Positions 31,184 to 39,368 of a stretch of 39,368 nucleotides of DNA are shown piece by piece. A model generated the notes under the pieces. It was given only the letters and a program-made list of their open reading frames with translations, was not told where the DNA came from and searched no databases. The DNA is from Planctomycetota bacterium (lineage in GTDB: Bacteria > Planctomycetota > Planctomycetia > Pirellulales > Lacipirellulaceae): the NCBI GenBank assembly GCA_024276705.1, contig JAJRWS010000214.1:1-39368 (forward strand). The letters run 5' to 3'. The position numbers and the translations under genes were made by a program. Numbering within the stretch: position 1 is the stretch's first letter; each line of letters begins with the position of its first letter.

Positions 31184-32683
31184 ATGCCCAGCAGCCAAAA
31201 TCTAGCAGCGAATCGAGAGAAGTTTCAAATCCCCGGCATGAAAATTCGAACGGCGGTCATTCTCGCCGCTGGGATGGGAGCGCGTCTAAAGTTCTGGAAT
31301 AAGCTGATGCCCAAGGGCTGCCTGTGCCTTGGAGAAAAGTCGATTGTCGAGGAGTCTGTTCTGCGGTTGCTAGCGGTAGGTATCGAGCGAATAGTGATTG
31401 TCACCGGACACTTGGCCGAACAGTTTGAGCCCTTAAAGGACCGGTATCCTCAGATGATTCAATTGGTCCATAACCCGTATTTTGCCGATTCGGGCAGCAT
31501 GTATTCGCTTTACTGCGCTCGTCATGTTATTGACGAAGACTTCTTGCTGCTGGAGTCCGATCTGGTCTATGAACGCCAGGCACTCATTGCATGCTTAGAA
31601 AGTCCCCACAACAACGTCTTATTGTTGGCAGGTTTGTCAAAATCAAGCGATGAGGTCTTCGTCGAAGTGAAAAATGGCCGTCTTGTCGCGATGTCCAAAA
31701 ATCGAAGTCAGCTGGGACCTGAGATATTTGGCGAATTGGTTGGTATCAGCAAGATTTCTCAATTGCTGTTCTCGGTGATGATCGAAAAGGCCAAACAGCG
31801 ATTCCGCATAACACGCCACGTGGATTACGAAACCGATAGTCTGGTGGTTGCGGCGCAGGAAATATCTATAGCGTGCCCCGTGGTTGAAGGGCTCATGTGG
31901 TGTGAAATTGACGACGCAGCGCATCTCACCCGTGCAAGAAACGAAATTTATCCAGTCGTACAGGCTGAGGATGCGAGGGAACAGGTGTACGATCGTCAGC
32001 AACTTCTCAGTAAGTTCAAGACAATTGGATTTTTCGATGAACGGGAACTTATCTGTCGCCACATTCGAGATTTTTTTGCAACCGTGAAAGAACATCAGAT
32101 TCGTGCCTGCATTATGTTCGGCACACTTCTAGGTAAGCTGCGCCACAGCGACTTTATTCCTTGGGATGACGATGTCGACATTATTGTCTTTGAATTCGAT
32201 GCTTTTCTGGAGCACTGCAAACCAGAACTTGAACGCCAGGGGTACACCGTTAAGCTTGACATCCGAGATGGCAAAAGAATGGGTTGCCGAATTTTTCGTG
32301 ATGATAGTGCAAGGATCCCTGGCAAACCTCACTTGCGATTCCCCTGGATTGGAATCTGGGAACATGAAGCTGGGGAGGATGGACTGATTGTGCTGCCACC
32401 CGAAAAGATTTGCTACCGACTGGAAGATTTTCTACCCCTGGAACAAACAGACTTCTTGGGCATCCTTGTCGGAATTCCGCACAATCCGGTGGTCATCTTG
32501 AACACCTATTTCGGTGCCGAGGACTGGATGAAAGTTTGCCAACTGCCTTACCGGGACCATCGAAATGGTGGTGAGCTTACGGGCTTTCCCGACGATAAGT
32601 TTAACCTGCAGACGGTGCTGAACTACCTGGCCTTGGAGCAAGTTCCTGCACGCAGTGATGTGGCAAAGTGCGATGGAGAATGA
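31184..32683 (+). CDS. Fused LicC/PntC-like nucleotidyltransferase and LicD-family transferase
   Basis: 499 residues. The N-terminal half (about 19-260) is a sugar-nucleotidyltransferase fold of the phosphocholine/aminoethylphosphonate cytidylyltransferase type: TAVILAAGMGARL, NKLMPKGCLCLGEKS, IVIVTGHLAEQFEPL, SGSMYSLYCAR, LLLESDLVYE, FGELVGISKIS, CEIDDAAHL. The C-terminal half (about 285-499) is LicD-like: IMFGTLLGKLRHSDFIPWDDDVDI near residue 310, then RIFRDDSARIPGKPHLRFPWIGIW. Family knowledge: LicC-type enzymes make CDP-choline or a CDP-phosphonate, and LicD moves the head group to a glycan. One polypeptide would combine activation and transfer. The start is uncertain (31184 or 31238); neither has a ribosome site. 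Confidence 0.85.
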   Translation: MPSSQNLAANREKFQIPGMKIRTAVILAAGMGARLKFWNKLMPKGCLCLGEKSIVEESVLRLLAVGIERIVIVTGHLAEQFEPLKDRYPQMIQLVHNPYFADSGSMYSLYCARHVIDEDFLLLESDLVYERQALIACLESPHNNVLLLAGLSKSSDEVFVEVKNGRLVAMSKNRSQLGPEIFGELVGISKISQLLFSVMIEKAKQRFRITRHVDYETDSLVVAAQEISIACPVVEGLMWCEIDDAAHLTRARNEIYPVVQAEDAREQVYDRQQLLSKFKTIGFFDERELICRHIRDFFATVKEHQIRACIMFGTLLGKLRHSDFIPWDDDVDIIVFEFDAFLEHCKPELERQGYTVKLDIRDGKRMGCRIFRDDSARIPGKPHLRFPWIGIWEHEAGEDGLIVLPPEKICYRLEDFLPLEQTDFLGILVGIPHNPVVILNTYFGAEDWMKVCQLPYRDHRNGGELTGFPDDKFNLQTVLNYLALEQVPARSDVAKCDGE

Positions 32684-32986
32684 TGCCGATCGTTGGAATT
32701 ACCCGGCGCTCGCCGAGCCTGAGTCGGACGGCATCTTCCTACTGTCGATCCGCTCAGATAAATTTCGCTCGTCCTGGCAGATGGGGTATCCTAAGCGTCG
32801 ACTCGAACGGCTGTTTTGTCTCTTCTGTGCGGGAATTACTCTCCGTCTCAGAGTTCTTACCACGACAATTGAGAATGCCATGCAAAATATGACACCAGCC
32901 GTTTCTAATATCGAACTAAGAGATGCCATCTCAATTTTCCAACGCACCGGTCTGTCACAATCACTTTGAGATAAGCATTCCACCTA
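32684..32986. other. Spacer without a supported gene
   Basis: A plus-strand frame from 32655 crosses it but overlaps the LicD end by 29 bp and reads without any recognisable feature (for example WNYPALAEPESDGIFLLSIR). No repeat or clear terminator was seen. Confidence 0.4.
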
Positions 32987-33193
32987 TCACATTAAGGATG
33001 ATATTAGCAACTGAAAAATACCCGTGATTAATAACAGAAAGCCTGAAATACCTAAGATTATATAAGGTCTGGCTAGATGGCTCAGGCGGAAGTATTCAAG
33101 CACGGTTTTCCTATATAGGTGCGCGAGTATTAACCCAATTGTTACCAAACTTACGAGCAACCCTGGAGATTCCAATAGAGGGCTATTCGTCAT
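32987..33193 (-). CDS. Small two-helix membrane protein
   Basis: 68 residues. Two hydrophobic helices (GLLVSLVTIGLILAHLY; YIILGISGFLLLITGIFQLLI) are separated by a basic loop (RKTVLEYFRLSHLARP). The start codon overlaps the stop of the secreted-protein gene upstream by 4 bp (ATGA), which implies translational coupling and supports it as a real gene. Family not recognised. AT-richer than the flanking genes. Confidence 0.65.
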   Translation of the reverse strand: MTNSPLLESPGLLVSLVTIGLILAHLYRKTVLEYFRLSHLARPYIILGISGFLLLITGIFQLLISSLM

Positions 33194-33777
33194 GCCTGCT
33201 TGCTGTTCGATGTTCCGATAGACTCCATTTTCACGACATAGGCTTTGGTGTTTACAAAGCCATCAACAGACATATTGAATGCCTTCAATACCTCATCACT
33301 CCGACTCTTCGGGCCTTGTACTCGGACCGCAATCGCCTCATCCTTCAAGGGAAACTGGATTACATAGCCGATAACATCTATACCAGGATCAAGCGTGGCC
33401 TCTTGCCTTATTACTTGCAATTCGGTTTTTTGCCACCGTCTTGATTCAAGAGAGCGTTTAATCCCATCTTGCTTAGGAATTATTGTTAGGTCTACCCGCT
33501 GGTTTGAGTCAACAATTTGACCCAATCGCAGAATGCAAATGGCGACTAGCACCTTATTTGTCTGAACATCCTCAGCAAACAAAGCCACAGTCATTGACGT
33601 ACCATCTTTTAGAACCGCGGGATTCTCGTCCGTTTGCTCAAGGAATCCATCAGGCACGGAGTAGCGAAACCCAAATTGTTCAGAAACAAAAACCTCGGCA
33701 CCAGCGATACTTATTGGAAGTAGGCTTAACGCGGCAAATGTCAGCAATATGAATTTGGAATTACTTCTTGGAACCAT
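33190..33777 (-). CDS. Secreted protein of unknown function
   Basis: 195 residues. A signal peptide (SKFILLTFAALSLLPISIAGA) is followed by a soluble domain: EVFVSEQFGFRYSVPDGFLEQ, SMTVALFAEDVQTNKVLVAICILRLG, RVDLTIIPKQDG, VIGYVIQFPLKDEAIAVRVQGP and VLKAFNMSVDGFV. The pattern resembles extracytoplasmic proteins that begin 'FxYxxPxGF' and often bind or process other envelope components, but I cannot name a family. Translationally coupled to the small membrane protein gene downstream. Weak ribosome site. Confidence 0.7.
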   Translation of the reverse strand: MVPRSNSKFILLTFAALSLLPISIAGAEVFVSEQFGFRYSVPDGFLEQTDENPAVLKDGTSMTVALFAEDVQTNKVLVAICILRLGQIVDSNQRVDLTIIPKQDGIKRSLESRRWQKTELQVIRQEATLDPGIDVIGYVIQFPLKDEAIAVRVQGPKSRSDEVLKAFNMSVDGFVNTKAYVVKMESIGTSNSKQA

Positions 33778-34179
33778 GTGTGTTCTCTGGTAGTCATCGG
33801 TTATTTTAAGTCAATGTGAGCCGATACAGCAGAAGTATAGCAGAACCATTGGCAGCCCCAAAGCAGGTCGCTTGGCCCTGGTCCCCAGGAAAATTGTCTT
33901 GAATTTCCCACGCAACTTGATTTTTTTGATTGACCATGGAATCGCAGAGTGAATAGGCCTACGATGGAGGAAACTGGGGGGAATCCTCGCGAGGTCCGCA
34001 CGGAGCTCGCTATGTTTACCTTAGATTGATTGCATGAAAGTGTGCCTGGAATGCCCCGAACCAACCTTCGATCACGATGCGAACAAACGTCCGTTCGGCA
34101 TCCACTCAGTCCGACAACACACAGACATTCCACCTCCTCTACGCCAAGCTCACGCGCGGAAGATTTGGCGAGACGACCC
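33778..34179. other. Divergent spacer without a supported gene
   Basis: It should contain the promoters of the secreted-protein gene (minus) and the PSD/DUF1592 gene (plus). A minus-strand frame (33801-34262) overlaps the signal sequence of the latter and has no protein-like features. No strong repeat or hairpin seen. Confidence 0.4.
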
Positions 34180-36147
34180 ATGGGGTTATGTGTACGACTT
34201 TCACTCCGCGCCGGGTGCATCGGCGTTCTCCTGGGGCTGACCGTGGCTCCGGTTTGGGCCATGGCAGCGGAACCGGACGTGGCAGATGGCCAGGCTCCGA
34301 AGCTATTCCAGAACTTCTGCTTCGATTGCCATGGCGACGGGGCCAGCGAAGGAGGACTCGATCTGGAGTCGATCCTGACCCAACCGGCCGCGGCACGGCA
34401 TCACTCGCAATGGCTGGCGGTCTGGAAGAACCTGCGGGCCCAGACCATGCCGCCGGCCGATGCGGAACTCCCCGAACCTTCGGACCGCGCCGCCGCCGTC
34501 ACCTGGATCGAACGTCACGTGTTTCAACTCGATCCGGCCCATCCCGATCCGGGCAACGTCACGATGCGCCGATTGAACCGGTACGAGTATGAAAACACCA
34601 TCTTCGATCTGCTGGGAATTCGTTTTCATGCCAACGAGGCTTTCCCGGCGGACGACACCGGCTACGGGTTCGACACGATCGGTGCCGCCCTGAGCATCTC
34701 GCCCGTGTTGACCGAAAAATATTTGCAGGCGGCCGAGCAGATCGTCGAACAGTTGCTGGCCGATCGAGATAGCGACGCATTTCGCCGAATCTTTTTCGAA
34801 GGCAGCCCATCTGACGACGCCACCGGAAACGATGCCACCCAAAGGACGGCCCATGCACGCCGGGTTCTGGAGCGTTTTGCCAGTCGTGCGTTCCGCCGGC
34901 CGGTGGATCCGCCGACACTGGACCGGTTGGTCGAGCTGCAGCGAGAGTGCCTGTCACAATCCGAAGACGACATGAAAGATCCTCGGTGGGTGAATTCCAT
35001 GGACCAGGCCTTAACTGCCATTCTGGTCTCGCCACGGTTTCTGTTTCGAGCCGAACTTCAGCCCGATCCGGACGATCGAGCTCACATCGTCGATCTGGAC
35101 GGCTATGCCCTGGCGTCACGATTGTCGTACTTTCTTTGGAGTTCGTTACCGGACGAACGATTATGGAAGCTGGCTGGAGCAGGCCGGTTGCGAGCCCAAT
35201 TGGACGCGGAAGTCGAGCGGATGCTGAGCGATCCCAAGTCAGACCGATTCATCAAAGCCTTCGTGGGCCAATGGCTGCAGACTCGAGACGTGACGGGGCT
35301 CCATATCGATGCCCGGCGGGTTCTAGGCCTGCGATCGCTCGAGCAGGCGCAGCGAATCTTCAACCCGCGCGTGCGTCGGGCCATGCAGCAGGAAACCGAA
35401 CTCTTGTTCGCCGCCGTGCTGCGTAAGAATCGTCCGGCCACCGAGCTGCTGACGGCCGACTACACTTTTTTGAACCAGCCGCTGGCAAACTTCTATGGTA
35501 TTCCGGACGTGCGTGGAAAAACCATGCGCCGCGTGCAGCTCGACCCCGCACGCGATCATCGGCGTGGCATCCTGACCCATGGCAGCGTGCTGGTCATCAC
35601 CTCGAATCCCACCCGGACGTCGCCGGTCAAACGGGGCCTGTTCATCCTGGAAAATTTGCTGGCAACACCTCCGCCTCCGCCTCCGCCGGGCGTGCCCCCC
35701 TTGGCGGCTGCCGCCAAGGGGCAGAAGGGGCATCTTTCAAATCGTGAAATCCTGGCACTCCACCGTGAAAACCCGCTCTGTGCATCGTGCCACGACCGCA
35801 TGGATCCTTTGGGCCTGGCGTTGGAAAATTACAACGCCATTGGCCGCTGGCGTACGGAGGAAAAGGGCCAGCCGATCGATTCATCGGGCGAATTGCTCAC
35901 CGGCGAAAAATTCAGCAGCGTGCTGGAACTGGCCCAAATCCTGGCCGAACAGCGGAAGACCGATTTTTGTCGCTGCCTGGCCGAAAAGATGTTAACCTAT
36001 GCCTTGGGCCGAGGCGTCGAGTACTACGATGCTCCCGCGGTCGAGGCCATCCTCAAGCGGATGGACCAACGCGAGGGACAACTGAAGCAGTTGGTGCTGG
36101 GAATCGTTCACTCGGCCCCGTTCCAGAAACGGCGTGGGGGCGACTAA
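34180..36147 (+). CDS. PSD/DUF1592-DUF1588-DUF1585 protein with two CXXCH heme motifs
   Basis: 655 residues from the ATG at 34180, chosen because a signal peptide begins there (LSLRAGCIGVLLGLTVAPVWA); the frame opens at 34030. Domain order fits the planctomycete cytochrome-like family: N-terminal CXXCH (FCFDCHGDG, near residue 46), DUF1587-like (VTMRRLNRYEYENTIFDLLG), DUF1595-like (RVLERFASRAFRRPVDPPTLDRL), DUF1592 (ALTAILVSPRFLFRAE, ALASRLSYFLWSSLPDERL), DUF1588 (RGILTHGSVLVITSNPTRTSPVKRG), second CXXCH (CASCH, near 534) and DUF1585 at the end (LTYALGRGVEYYDAPAV). The DUF1552 gene follows after 16 bp, the usual pairing. Probably periplasmic; function unproven. Confidence 0.93.
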   Translation: MGLCVRLSLRAGCIGVLLGLTVAPVWAMAAEPDVADGQAPKLFQNFCFDCHGDGASEGGLDLESILTQPAAARHHSQWLAVWKNLRAQTMPPADAELPEPSDRAAAVTWIERHVFQLDPAHPDPGNVTMRRLNRYEYENTIFDLLGIRFHANEAFPADDTGYGFDTIGAALSISPVLTEKYLQAAEQIVEQLLADRDSDAFRRIFFEGSPSDDATGNDATQRTAHARRVLERFASRAFRRPVDPPTLDRLVELQRECLSQSEDDMKDPRWVNSMDQALTAILVSPRFLFRAELQPDPDDRAHIVDLDGYALASRLSYFLWSSLPDERLWKLAGAGRLRAQLDAEVERMLSDPKSDRFIKAFVGQWLQTRDVTGLHIDARRVLGLRSLEQAQRIFNPRVRRAMQQETELLFAAVLRKNRPATELLTADYTFLNQPLANFYGIPDVRGKTMRRVQLDPARDHRRGILTHGSVLVITSNPTRTSPVKRGLFILENLLATPPPPPPPGVPPLAAAAKGQKGHLSNREILALHRENPLCASCHDRMDPLGLALENYNAIGRWRTEEKGQPIDSSGELLTGEKFSSVLELAQILAEQRKTDFCRCLAEKMLTYALGRGVEYYDAPAVEAILKRMDQREGQLKQLVLGIVHSAPFQKRRGGD

Positions 36148-36163
36148 CTCAAAGTTCATCGAC

Positions 36164-37537
36164 ATGAAACAACCGACACCCCGACGACAATTTTTACGCG
36201 CACTGGGAATCGGCGTCGTCTTGCCCTGGTTCGAGTCGTGGCCGCCCAGACCCGCCCGCGCTGCCAGCAAGATCGAACCGGGAACCACCGCTGCCGGTGC
36301 CCCGCTACGGACAGCTTACCTCTACATTCCCAACGGCGTCATCGTGCCACGCTGGACGCCAAACGGTACGGGCACCGACTATCAGCTCAACGATACGATG
36401 GATCCCCTCGCCGACTTCAAGGAAGACTTTCTAGTTTTGTCGGGATTCGAGCACAAGAACGGCCGGGCGGGAAAAGACGGCGCCGGCGATCACGCCCGCG
36501 CAGGCGCCACCATCTTGACCGGCGTCCGGCCCAAAAAGACCGGCGGCAGCGATATCCGGCTGGGCATCTCGATCGATCAACGGGCGGCCCAAGCAATCGG
36601 CCACCTGACCCGCTTCCCATCACTCGAACTCTCCTGTGATGGGGCACGCAAATCGGGCTCCTGCGATTCCGGCTATTCGTGCGCCTACCAGTTCAACCTG
36701 TCGTGGCGCAGCGCCACCGCCCCGTTGGCTCCCGAGGCCAATCCGAGGCTTGTTTTTGAACGCCTCTTTGGCCAAGGCAACCGGTCCGAACGCAAGGAGA
36801 ATCGGCACCGGAGGCAGCAACAAAAACGTTCCTTGCTCGATTTCGTCCTGGCCGACGCCCGCCAACTGAAAAAACAGTTGGGCCGCCGGGACCGGCAAAA
36901 GCTGGATGAATATCTTTACGGGATCCGGCAGGTGGAACAGCAAATCGACCGGTCAGAGCATTTTGGCGAAATCCCCGATCCGAGCGACTTTCTGGGCAGC
37001 GGAGCACGGCCGGACGGGATTCCCAACACCTATCAGAAACACGTGCGGTTGATGTTCGACATGCTCGTGCTGGCGTTTCAAACCGATTTGACCCGGATCG
37101 CCACCTTCCTGCTGGCTCATGATGGGAGCAATCGCAACTTCCCAGACATCGGTGTTTCCGAGGGGCACCACACCCTCTCGCACCATCAAAACGATACCGG
37201 CAAGATTGAGAAGCTGGCGAAGATCGACCGTTTTTACGCTGAGCAATTCGCTTACTTCCTGGGCCGCATGAAGCAGTGCAAAGACATCGAGGACCGCCCC
37301 CTGCTGGAAAACTCGATGATCGTCTACACCAGCGGCCTGTCAGATGGGAATCGCCACCGCCACGACAACCTGCCGGTGATCCTGGCGGGCCAGGGTGGAG
37401 GGCTGCTGACTCCCGGGCGTCACTTGCAACTCCCCCAAGCGACACCGATGACGAACCTCTACCTCACGCTGCTCGACAAGCTAGGCATCGCCGCCGACTC
37501 GTTCGGCGATTCGACCGGCCGCCTCGATTCGCTGTAG
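36164..37537 (+). CDS. DUF1552 protein, Tat-exported
   Basis: 457 residues from the ATG at 36164. The twin-arginine signal RRQFLRALGIGVVLPW lies at residues 6-21. DUF1552 features include YLYIPNGVIVPRWTPNGTG, LSGFEHKNG, GDHARAGATILTGVRPKKT, SIDQRAAQAIG, PSLELSCDGARKSGSCDSGYSCAYQFNLSW, LDYLYGIRQVEQQ-type helix, and a C-terminal stretch with SMIVYTSGLSDGNRHRHDNLPVILAGQGGG. It resembles an alkaline-phosphatase-like fold (DUF1501/1552 relatives). It sits 16 bp after the PSD gene and is likely part of the same exported complex. The earlier GTG at 36134 would overlap that gene and has no better support. Confidence 0.93.
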   Translation: MKQPTPRRQFLRALGIGVVLPWFESWPPRPARAASKIEPGTTAAGAPLRTAYLYIPNGVIVPRWTPNGTGTDYQLNDTMDPLADFKEDFLVLSGFEHKNGRAGKDGAGDHARAGATILTGVRPKKTGGSDIRLGISIDQRAAQAIGHLTRFPSLELSCDGARKSGSCDSGYSCAYQFNLSWRSATAPLAPEANPRLVFERLFGQGNRSERKENRHRRQQQKRSLLDFVLADARQLKKQLGRRDRQKLDEYLYGIRQVEQQIDRSEHFGEIPDPSDFLGSGARPDGIPNTYQKHVRLMFDMLVLAFQTDLTRIATFLLAHDGSNRNFPDIGVSEGHHTLSHHQNDTGKIEKLAKIDRFYAEQFAYFLGRMKQCKDIEDRPLLENSMIVYTSGLSDGNRHRHDNLPVILAGQGGGLLTPGRHLQLPQATPMTNLYLTLLDKLGIAADSFGDSTGRLDSL

Positions 37538-37567
37538 CGGCTCCAGTGCCGTGGCATCGCTTGGTTT

Positions 37568-38794
37568 TCAGGTGCGGTTACTCAGCGGGATGCATAGGAG
37601 TCCCGACAGAGCCAACGCCACCGCAGTGAGAGCAAAAGTTGCATGAATGCCAAAATGGGTTACTCCATATTCCGCACAGCGTGGGCCGATCATTGCAACC
37701 GACCAGGCTCCACCCATCATCAATCCGGAAGCCAAATTTGTCTGCCGTGGCATCAGGTATTGTGCCAGGGCGATGGTTACCGGAATCATGGACGCGAAAC
37801 CGATTCCAGCGGCCATGGCCAGGCCATAGCCAATTTGGACAGGAGCCAGAGGGAGCAGCCAAAGGATTGGGGAAAAACAGAGAGGCACAAATACCAGCGG
37901 CCACTTTTCCCGGCCAGGCCGCACGTAAATGCCGGCTAAAAGTCCACCCAGCGCCATACCCATGAGTGTCGCTCCTTGAAAGTTGCCTACCATGGGAGCA
38001 GCCCCATTGGCCACCTGCTCCTTGCTCCAACTCGGAAACGCAGCCACGACATAGACTTCAGCCAAACGTACGTACAGGTAGACCAAGGCCGTGTTGACGC
38101 AAAACCGTACCGACGCGGCAATATACAACACCAGCACCATGAACCAATCGACGCGAGGTCGTGATGCGCATTCAATTTTGGCGGCCGATGCATGGGGCCG
38201 AGCAAGCTCACCCAGGTGGCGGAGCAAGTAGAATACCAGCAACAGCATAGGGACCATCGACAAAGGCAACCATTGAAATCCATGCGCTGTTGCCAATACC
38301 CGAGGCCATAAATATGCTCCCACCACCCCGCCAACCATACCGGAGACAAAAAACAAACTTACCGCGGAAGTTCGTCTATGTTGGCGAAGTTCACCAATGG
38401 TCGCCGCGCCAAACGGGTGAAACATGCCCACACCGATCATCCCCACCGTGTAGGTAATGGTCAGCGTGACTACCTCTTCGGCCAGACCCAATGAGCCGAT
38501 GCCCATGGCGCCCAACACCACGCCAACGACACCCAAAAAACGGGTAGAAAATCGGTCGCTTAAGGCAGCGCAGATGGGTTGGGCCAAACCTGAACAGAGC
38601 GCGCCCCATCCTATCAGCCAGGCGGATTGCTGCGGCGACATCGACAACCGCACTTCCAACAAACCCAAAGTTGAAGGCAATAAGGCCGACATTGCGTCTA
38701 CCGCCATATGACAAATCAAAATTGCCAGAAATAAAGTCGCAATTCGATGTCCAGACCGATCGGCACCAGGGTCCCGCTCAAGTGGTGCTCCCAT
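37568..38794 (-). CDS. MFS-type transporter
   Basis: About 408 residues from the ATG at 38794, one base after the stop of the rhodanese-like gene, with GGGTAAG just upstream. Around twelve hydrophobic segments, for example IATLFLAILICHMAVDAM, FLGVVGVVLGAMGIGSLGL, GMIGVGMFHPFGAATIGELR, WLPLSMVPMLLLVFYLL, and WPLVFVPLCFSPILWLL. GALCSGLAQPICAALSDRFSTRFLG is the MFS signature loop (GxxSDRxxxR type). GMFHPFGAA resembles the fosmidomycin-resistance (Fsr) branch. Substrate unknown. It converges on the DUF1552 gene with a 30-bp gap. Confidence 0.88.
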   Translation of the reverse strand: MGAPLERDPGADRSGHRIATLFLAILICHMAVDAMSALLPSTLGLLEVRLSMSPQQSAWLIGWGALCSGLAQPICAALSDRFSTRFLGVVGVVLGAMGIGSLGLAEEVVTLTITYTVGMIGVGMFHPFGAATIGELRQHRRTSAVSLFFVSGMVGGVVGAYLWPRVLATAHGFQWLPLSMVPMLLLVFYLLRHLGELARPHASAAKIECASRPRVDWFMVLVLYIAASVRFCVNTALVYLYVRLAEVYVVAAFPSWSKEQVANGAAPMVGNFQGATLMGMALGGLLAGIYVRPGREKWPLVFVPLCFSPILWLLPLAPVQIGYGLAMAAGIGFASMIPVTIALAQYLMPRQTNLASGLMMGGAWSVAMIGPRCAEYGVTHFGIHATFALTAVALALSGLLCIPLSNRT

Positions 38795-38795
38795 C

Positions 38796-39353
38796 TTACC
38801 CACAGCCACCACCTTCTTTGCGGACGACCGTCTTCAGTTTGATCTTCGCGGCAAATTTCCGCTCCGCCAGATCTTTGGGCAGCTTCCGGGGATCGGGACG
38901 GGCGAAGGCGAACCGCGATCCGAGCGCCTCGCTCAGGGGATACCGCAGCGTGCCGTTACCAGTGGCCGGCTGATTGGAGTTCGGCGCACCGGCCTGGTTG
39001 TCGGCATAGACGTCCAGCCAGCGATTGATGCCGCCGGCCAGGACATAGGCGTTGACGTTTTCGCGGACGGCCACGCACTTCCAGGCTTCCGTGGCCAACG
39101 CCTCGTCGTTGGACATAACCACGACAATGGCCCCGGCGGGGATTCCTTTGACCCAGTTCTGCTTGAGTTCTTCCAGGTTCACGTGGCGGGCGTCACGGAG
39201 ATGGAACCGGTTGTAGTCGGCCTCTTCCCGCACGTCGAACAGGACGCGTTGCACTTGCTTGTTGTGCAGCAATCCCAACAGTTCGGCCGGATCGATAAAA
39301 ATCTCGCGGCTTTCGATTCGCGCCTGCTGATCCGTCTGCTGCCATGCCATCAT
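38796..39353 (-). CDS. Rhodanese-like domain protein, probably without sulfurtransferase activity (5' end may lie outside window)
   Basis: 185 residues from the ATG at 39353, with GGAG a few bases upstream. The frame stays open to the window edge, so a longer protein cannot be excluded. A rhodanese-like fold is visible: IDPAELLGLLHNKQVQRVLFDVREEADYNRFHLRDARHVNLEEL, then AIVVVMSNDEALATEAWK and AYVLAGGINRWLDVY. The active-site loop, normally with a catalytic Cys after the VVVYC strand, reads MSNDEA and has no Cys at that position. A basic C-terminal tail ends KTVVRKEGGGCG. The MFS gene starts one base after its stop. Confidence 0.8.
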   Translation of the reverse strand: MMAWQQTDQQARIESREIFIDPAELLGLLHNKQVQRVLFDVREEADYNRFHLRDARHVNLEELKQNWVKGIPAGAIVVVMSNDEALATEAWKCVAVRENVNAYVLAGGINRWLDVYADNQAGAPNSNQPATGNGTLRYPLSEALGSRFAFARPDPRKLPKDLAERKFAAKIKLKTVVRKEGGGCG

Positions 39354-39368
39354 CCGCTCCGCGGAAGG

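Noticed and set aside
32655-32969. 104-codon plus-strand frame after LicC-LicD
   Set aside because: It overlaps the LicD C-terminus, has no ribosome site, and its translation looks random.
33801-34262. 153-codon minus-strand frame upstream of the PSD gene
   Set aside because: It covers the PSD signal sequence antisense and has no protein-like features.
1-39368. tRNA and rRNA genes
   Set aside because: I looked for T-loop-like GGTTCGAATCC patterns with matching acceptor stems and for rRNA landmarks; none held up. GTTCGA-like hits fall in coding sequence or GAGTAC repeats.

Overview
The window reads as a chromosomal segment of a planctomycete, probably Pirellulales-like. The evidence is lineage-typical content: a paired PSD/DUF1592-type cytochrome-like protein and a DUF1552 protein (34180-37537), an ECF sigma factor followed by a large Ser/Thr kinase with TPR repeats and a LEPR-XLL-type surface protein (25724-30670), a secreted protein with the planctomycete TIGR03000-type domain (22278-23114), the 'small basic protein' (10986-11207), and OleC/OleD hydrocarbon-biosynthesis genes. 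No rRNA, tRNA, CRISPR array or intact insertion sequence was found by eye. Genus assignment is not possible from this alone.

Layout. 1-8412, mostly minus strand: a YdjC/ChbG-type deacetylase cut by the window edge, citrate synthase, a parvulin-type peptidyl-prolyl isomerase directly downstream of mfd, and a small membrane protein. 8768-15381: a small two-helix membrane protein, acetolactate synthase large subunit, the small basic protein, an NfeD-like/flotillin pair behind a good promoter with a palindrome over its -10 box, and a four-helix membrane protein. 15855-23114: oleC, oleD, aspS, a thioredoxin-fold secreted protein and a Cys-rich TIGR03000 protein. 23460-25156: a structured repeat, a leaderless antitoxin gene with a truncated RelE/ParE-type toxin, and an integral membrane protein. 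25724-30670: the sigma/kinase/surface-protein cluster. 30900-33777 looks AT-richer: a fused LicC-like nucleotidyltransferase plus LicD protein, then two overlapping minus-strand genes for a secreted and a small membrane protein. 34180-39368: the PSD/DUF1552 pair, then an MFS transporter directly downstream of a rhodanese-like gene.

The most unusual content lies in the spacers. (i) A composite dispersed repeat occurs at four loci (964-1225, 7943-8035, 11426-11662, 14605-14720). It is built from inverted arrays of the hexamer GAGTAC around unrelated short cores, often joined to a strong hairpin whose stem shows a compensatory base change. (ii) Two decayed copies of a four-helix-bundle (S23/IVS-like) protein gene survive as scars (7734-7874; 17834-18351), the second with another dispersed repeat in its middle. 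(iii) Heptanucleotide tandem repeats of several unrelated sequences cluster around oleC and oleD. Some lie inside oleC, where they are translated and form a surface-loop insertion and the protein's last residues. These look like an active, expanding repeat population in a planctomycete genome rather than one classical mobile element.

Functional links: mfd and the isomerase, nfeD and flotillin, oleC and oleD, sigma/kinase/surface protein, PSD/DUF1552, and rhodanese/MFS are each probably co-transcribed or co-functional units. All calls come from reading the sequence; no database search was run.
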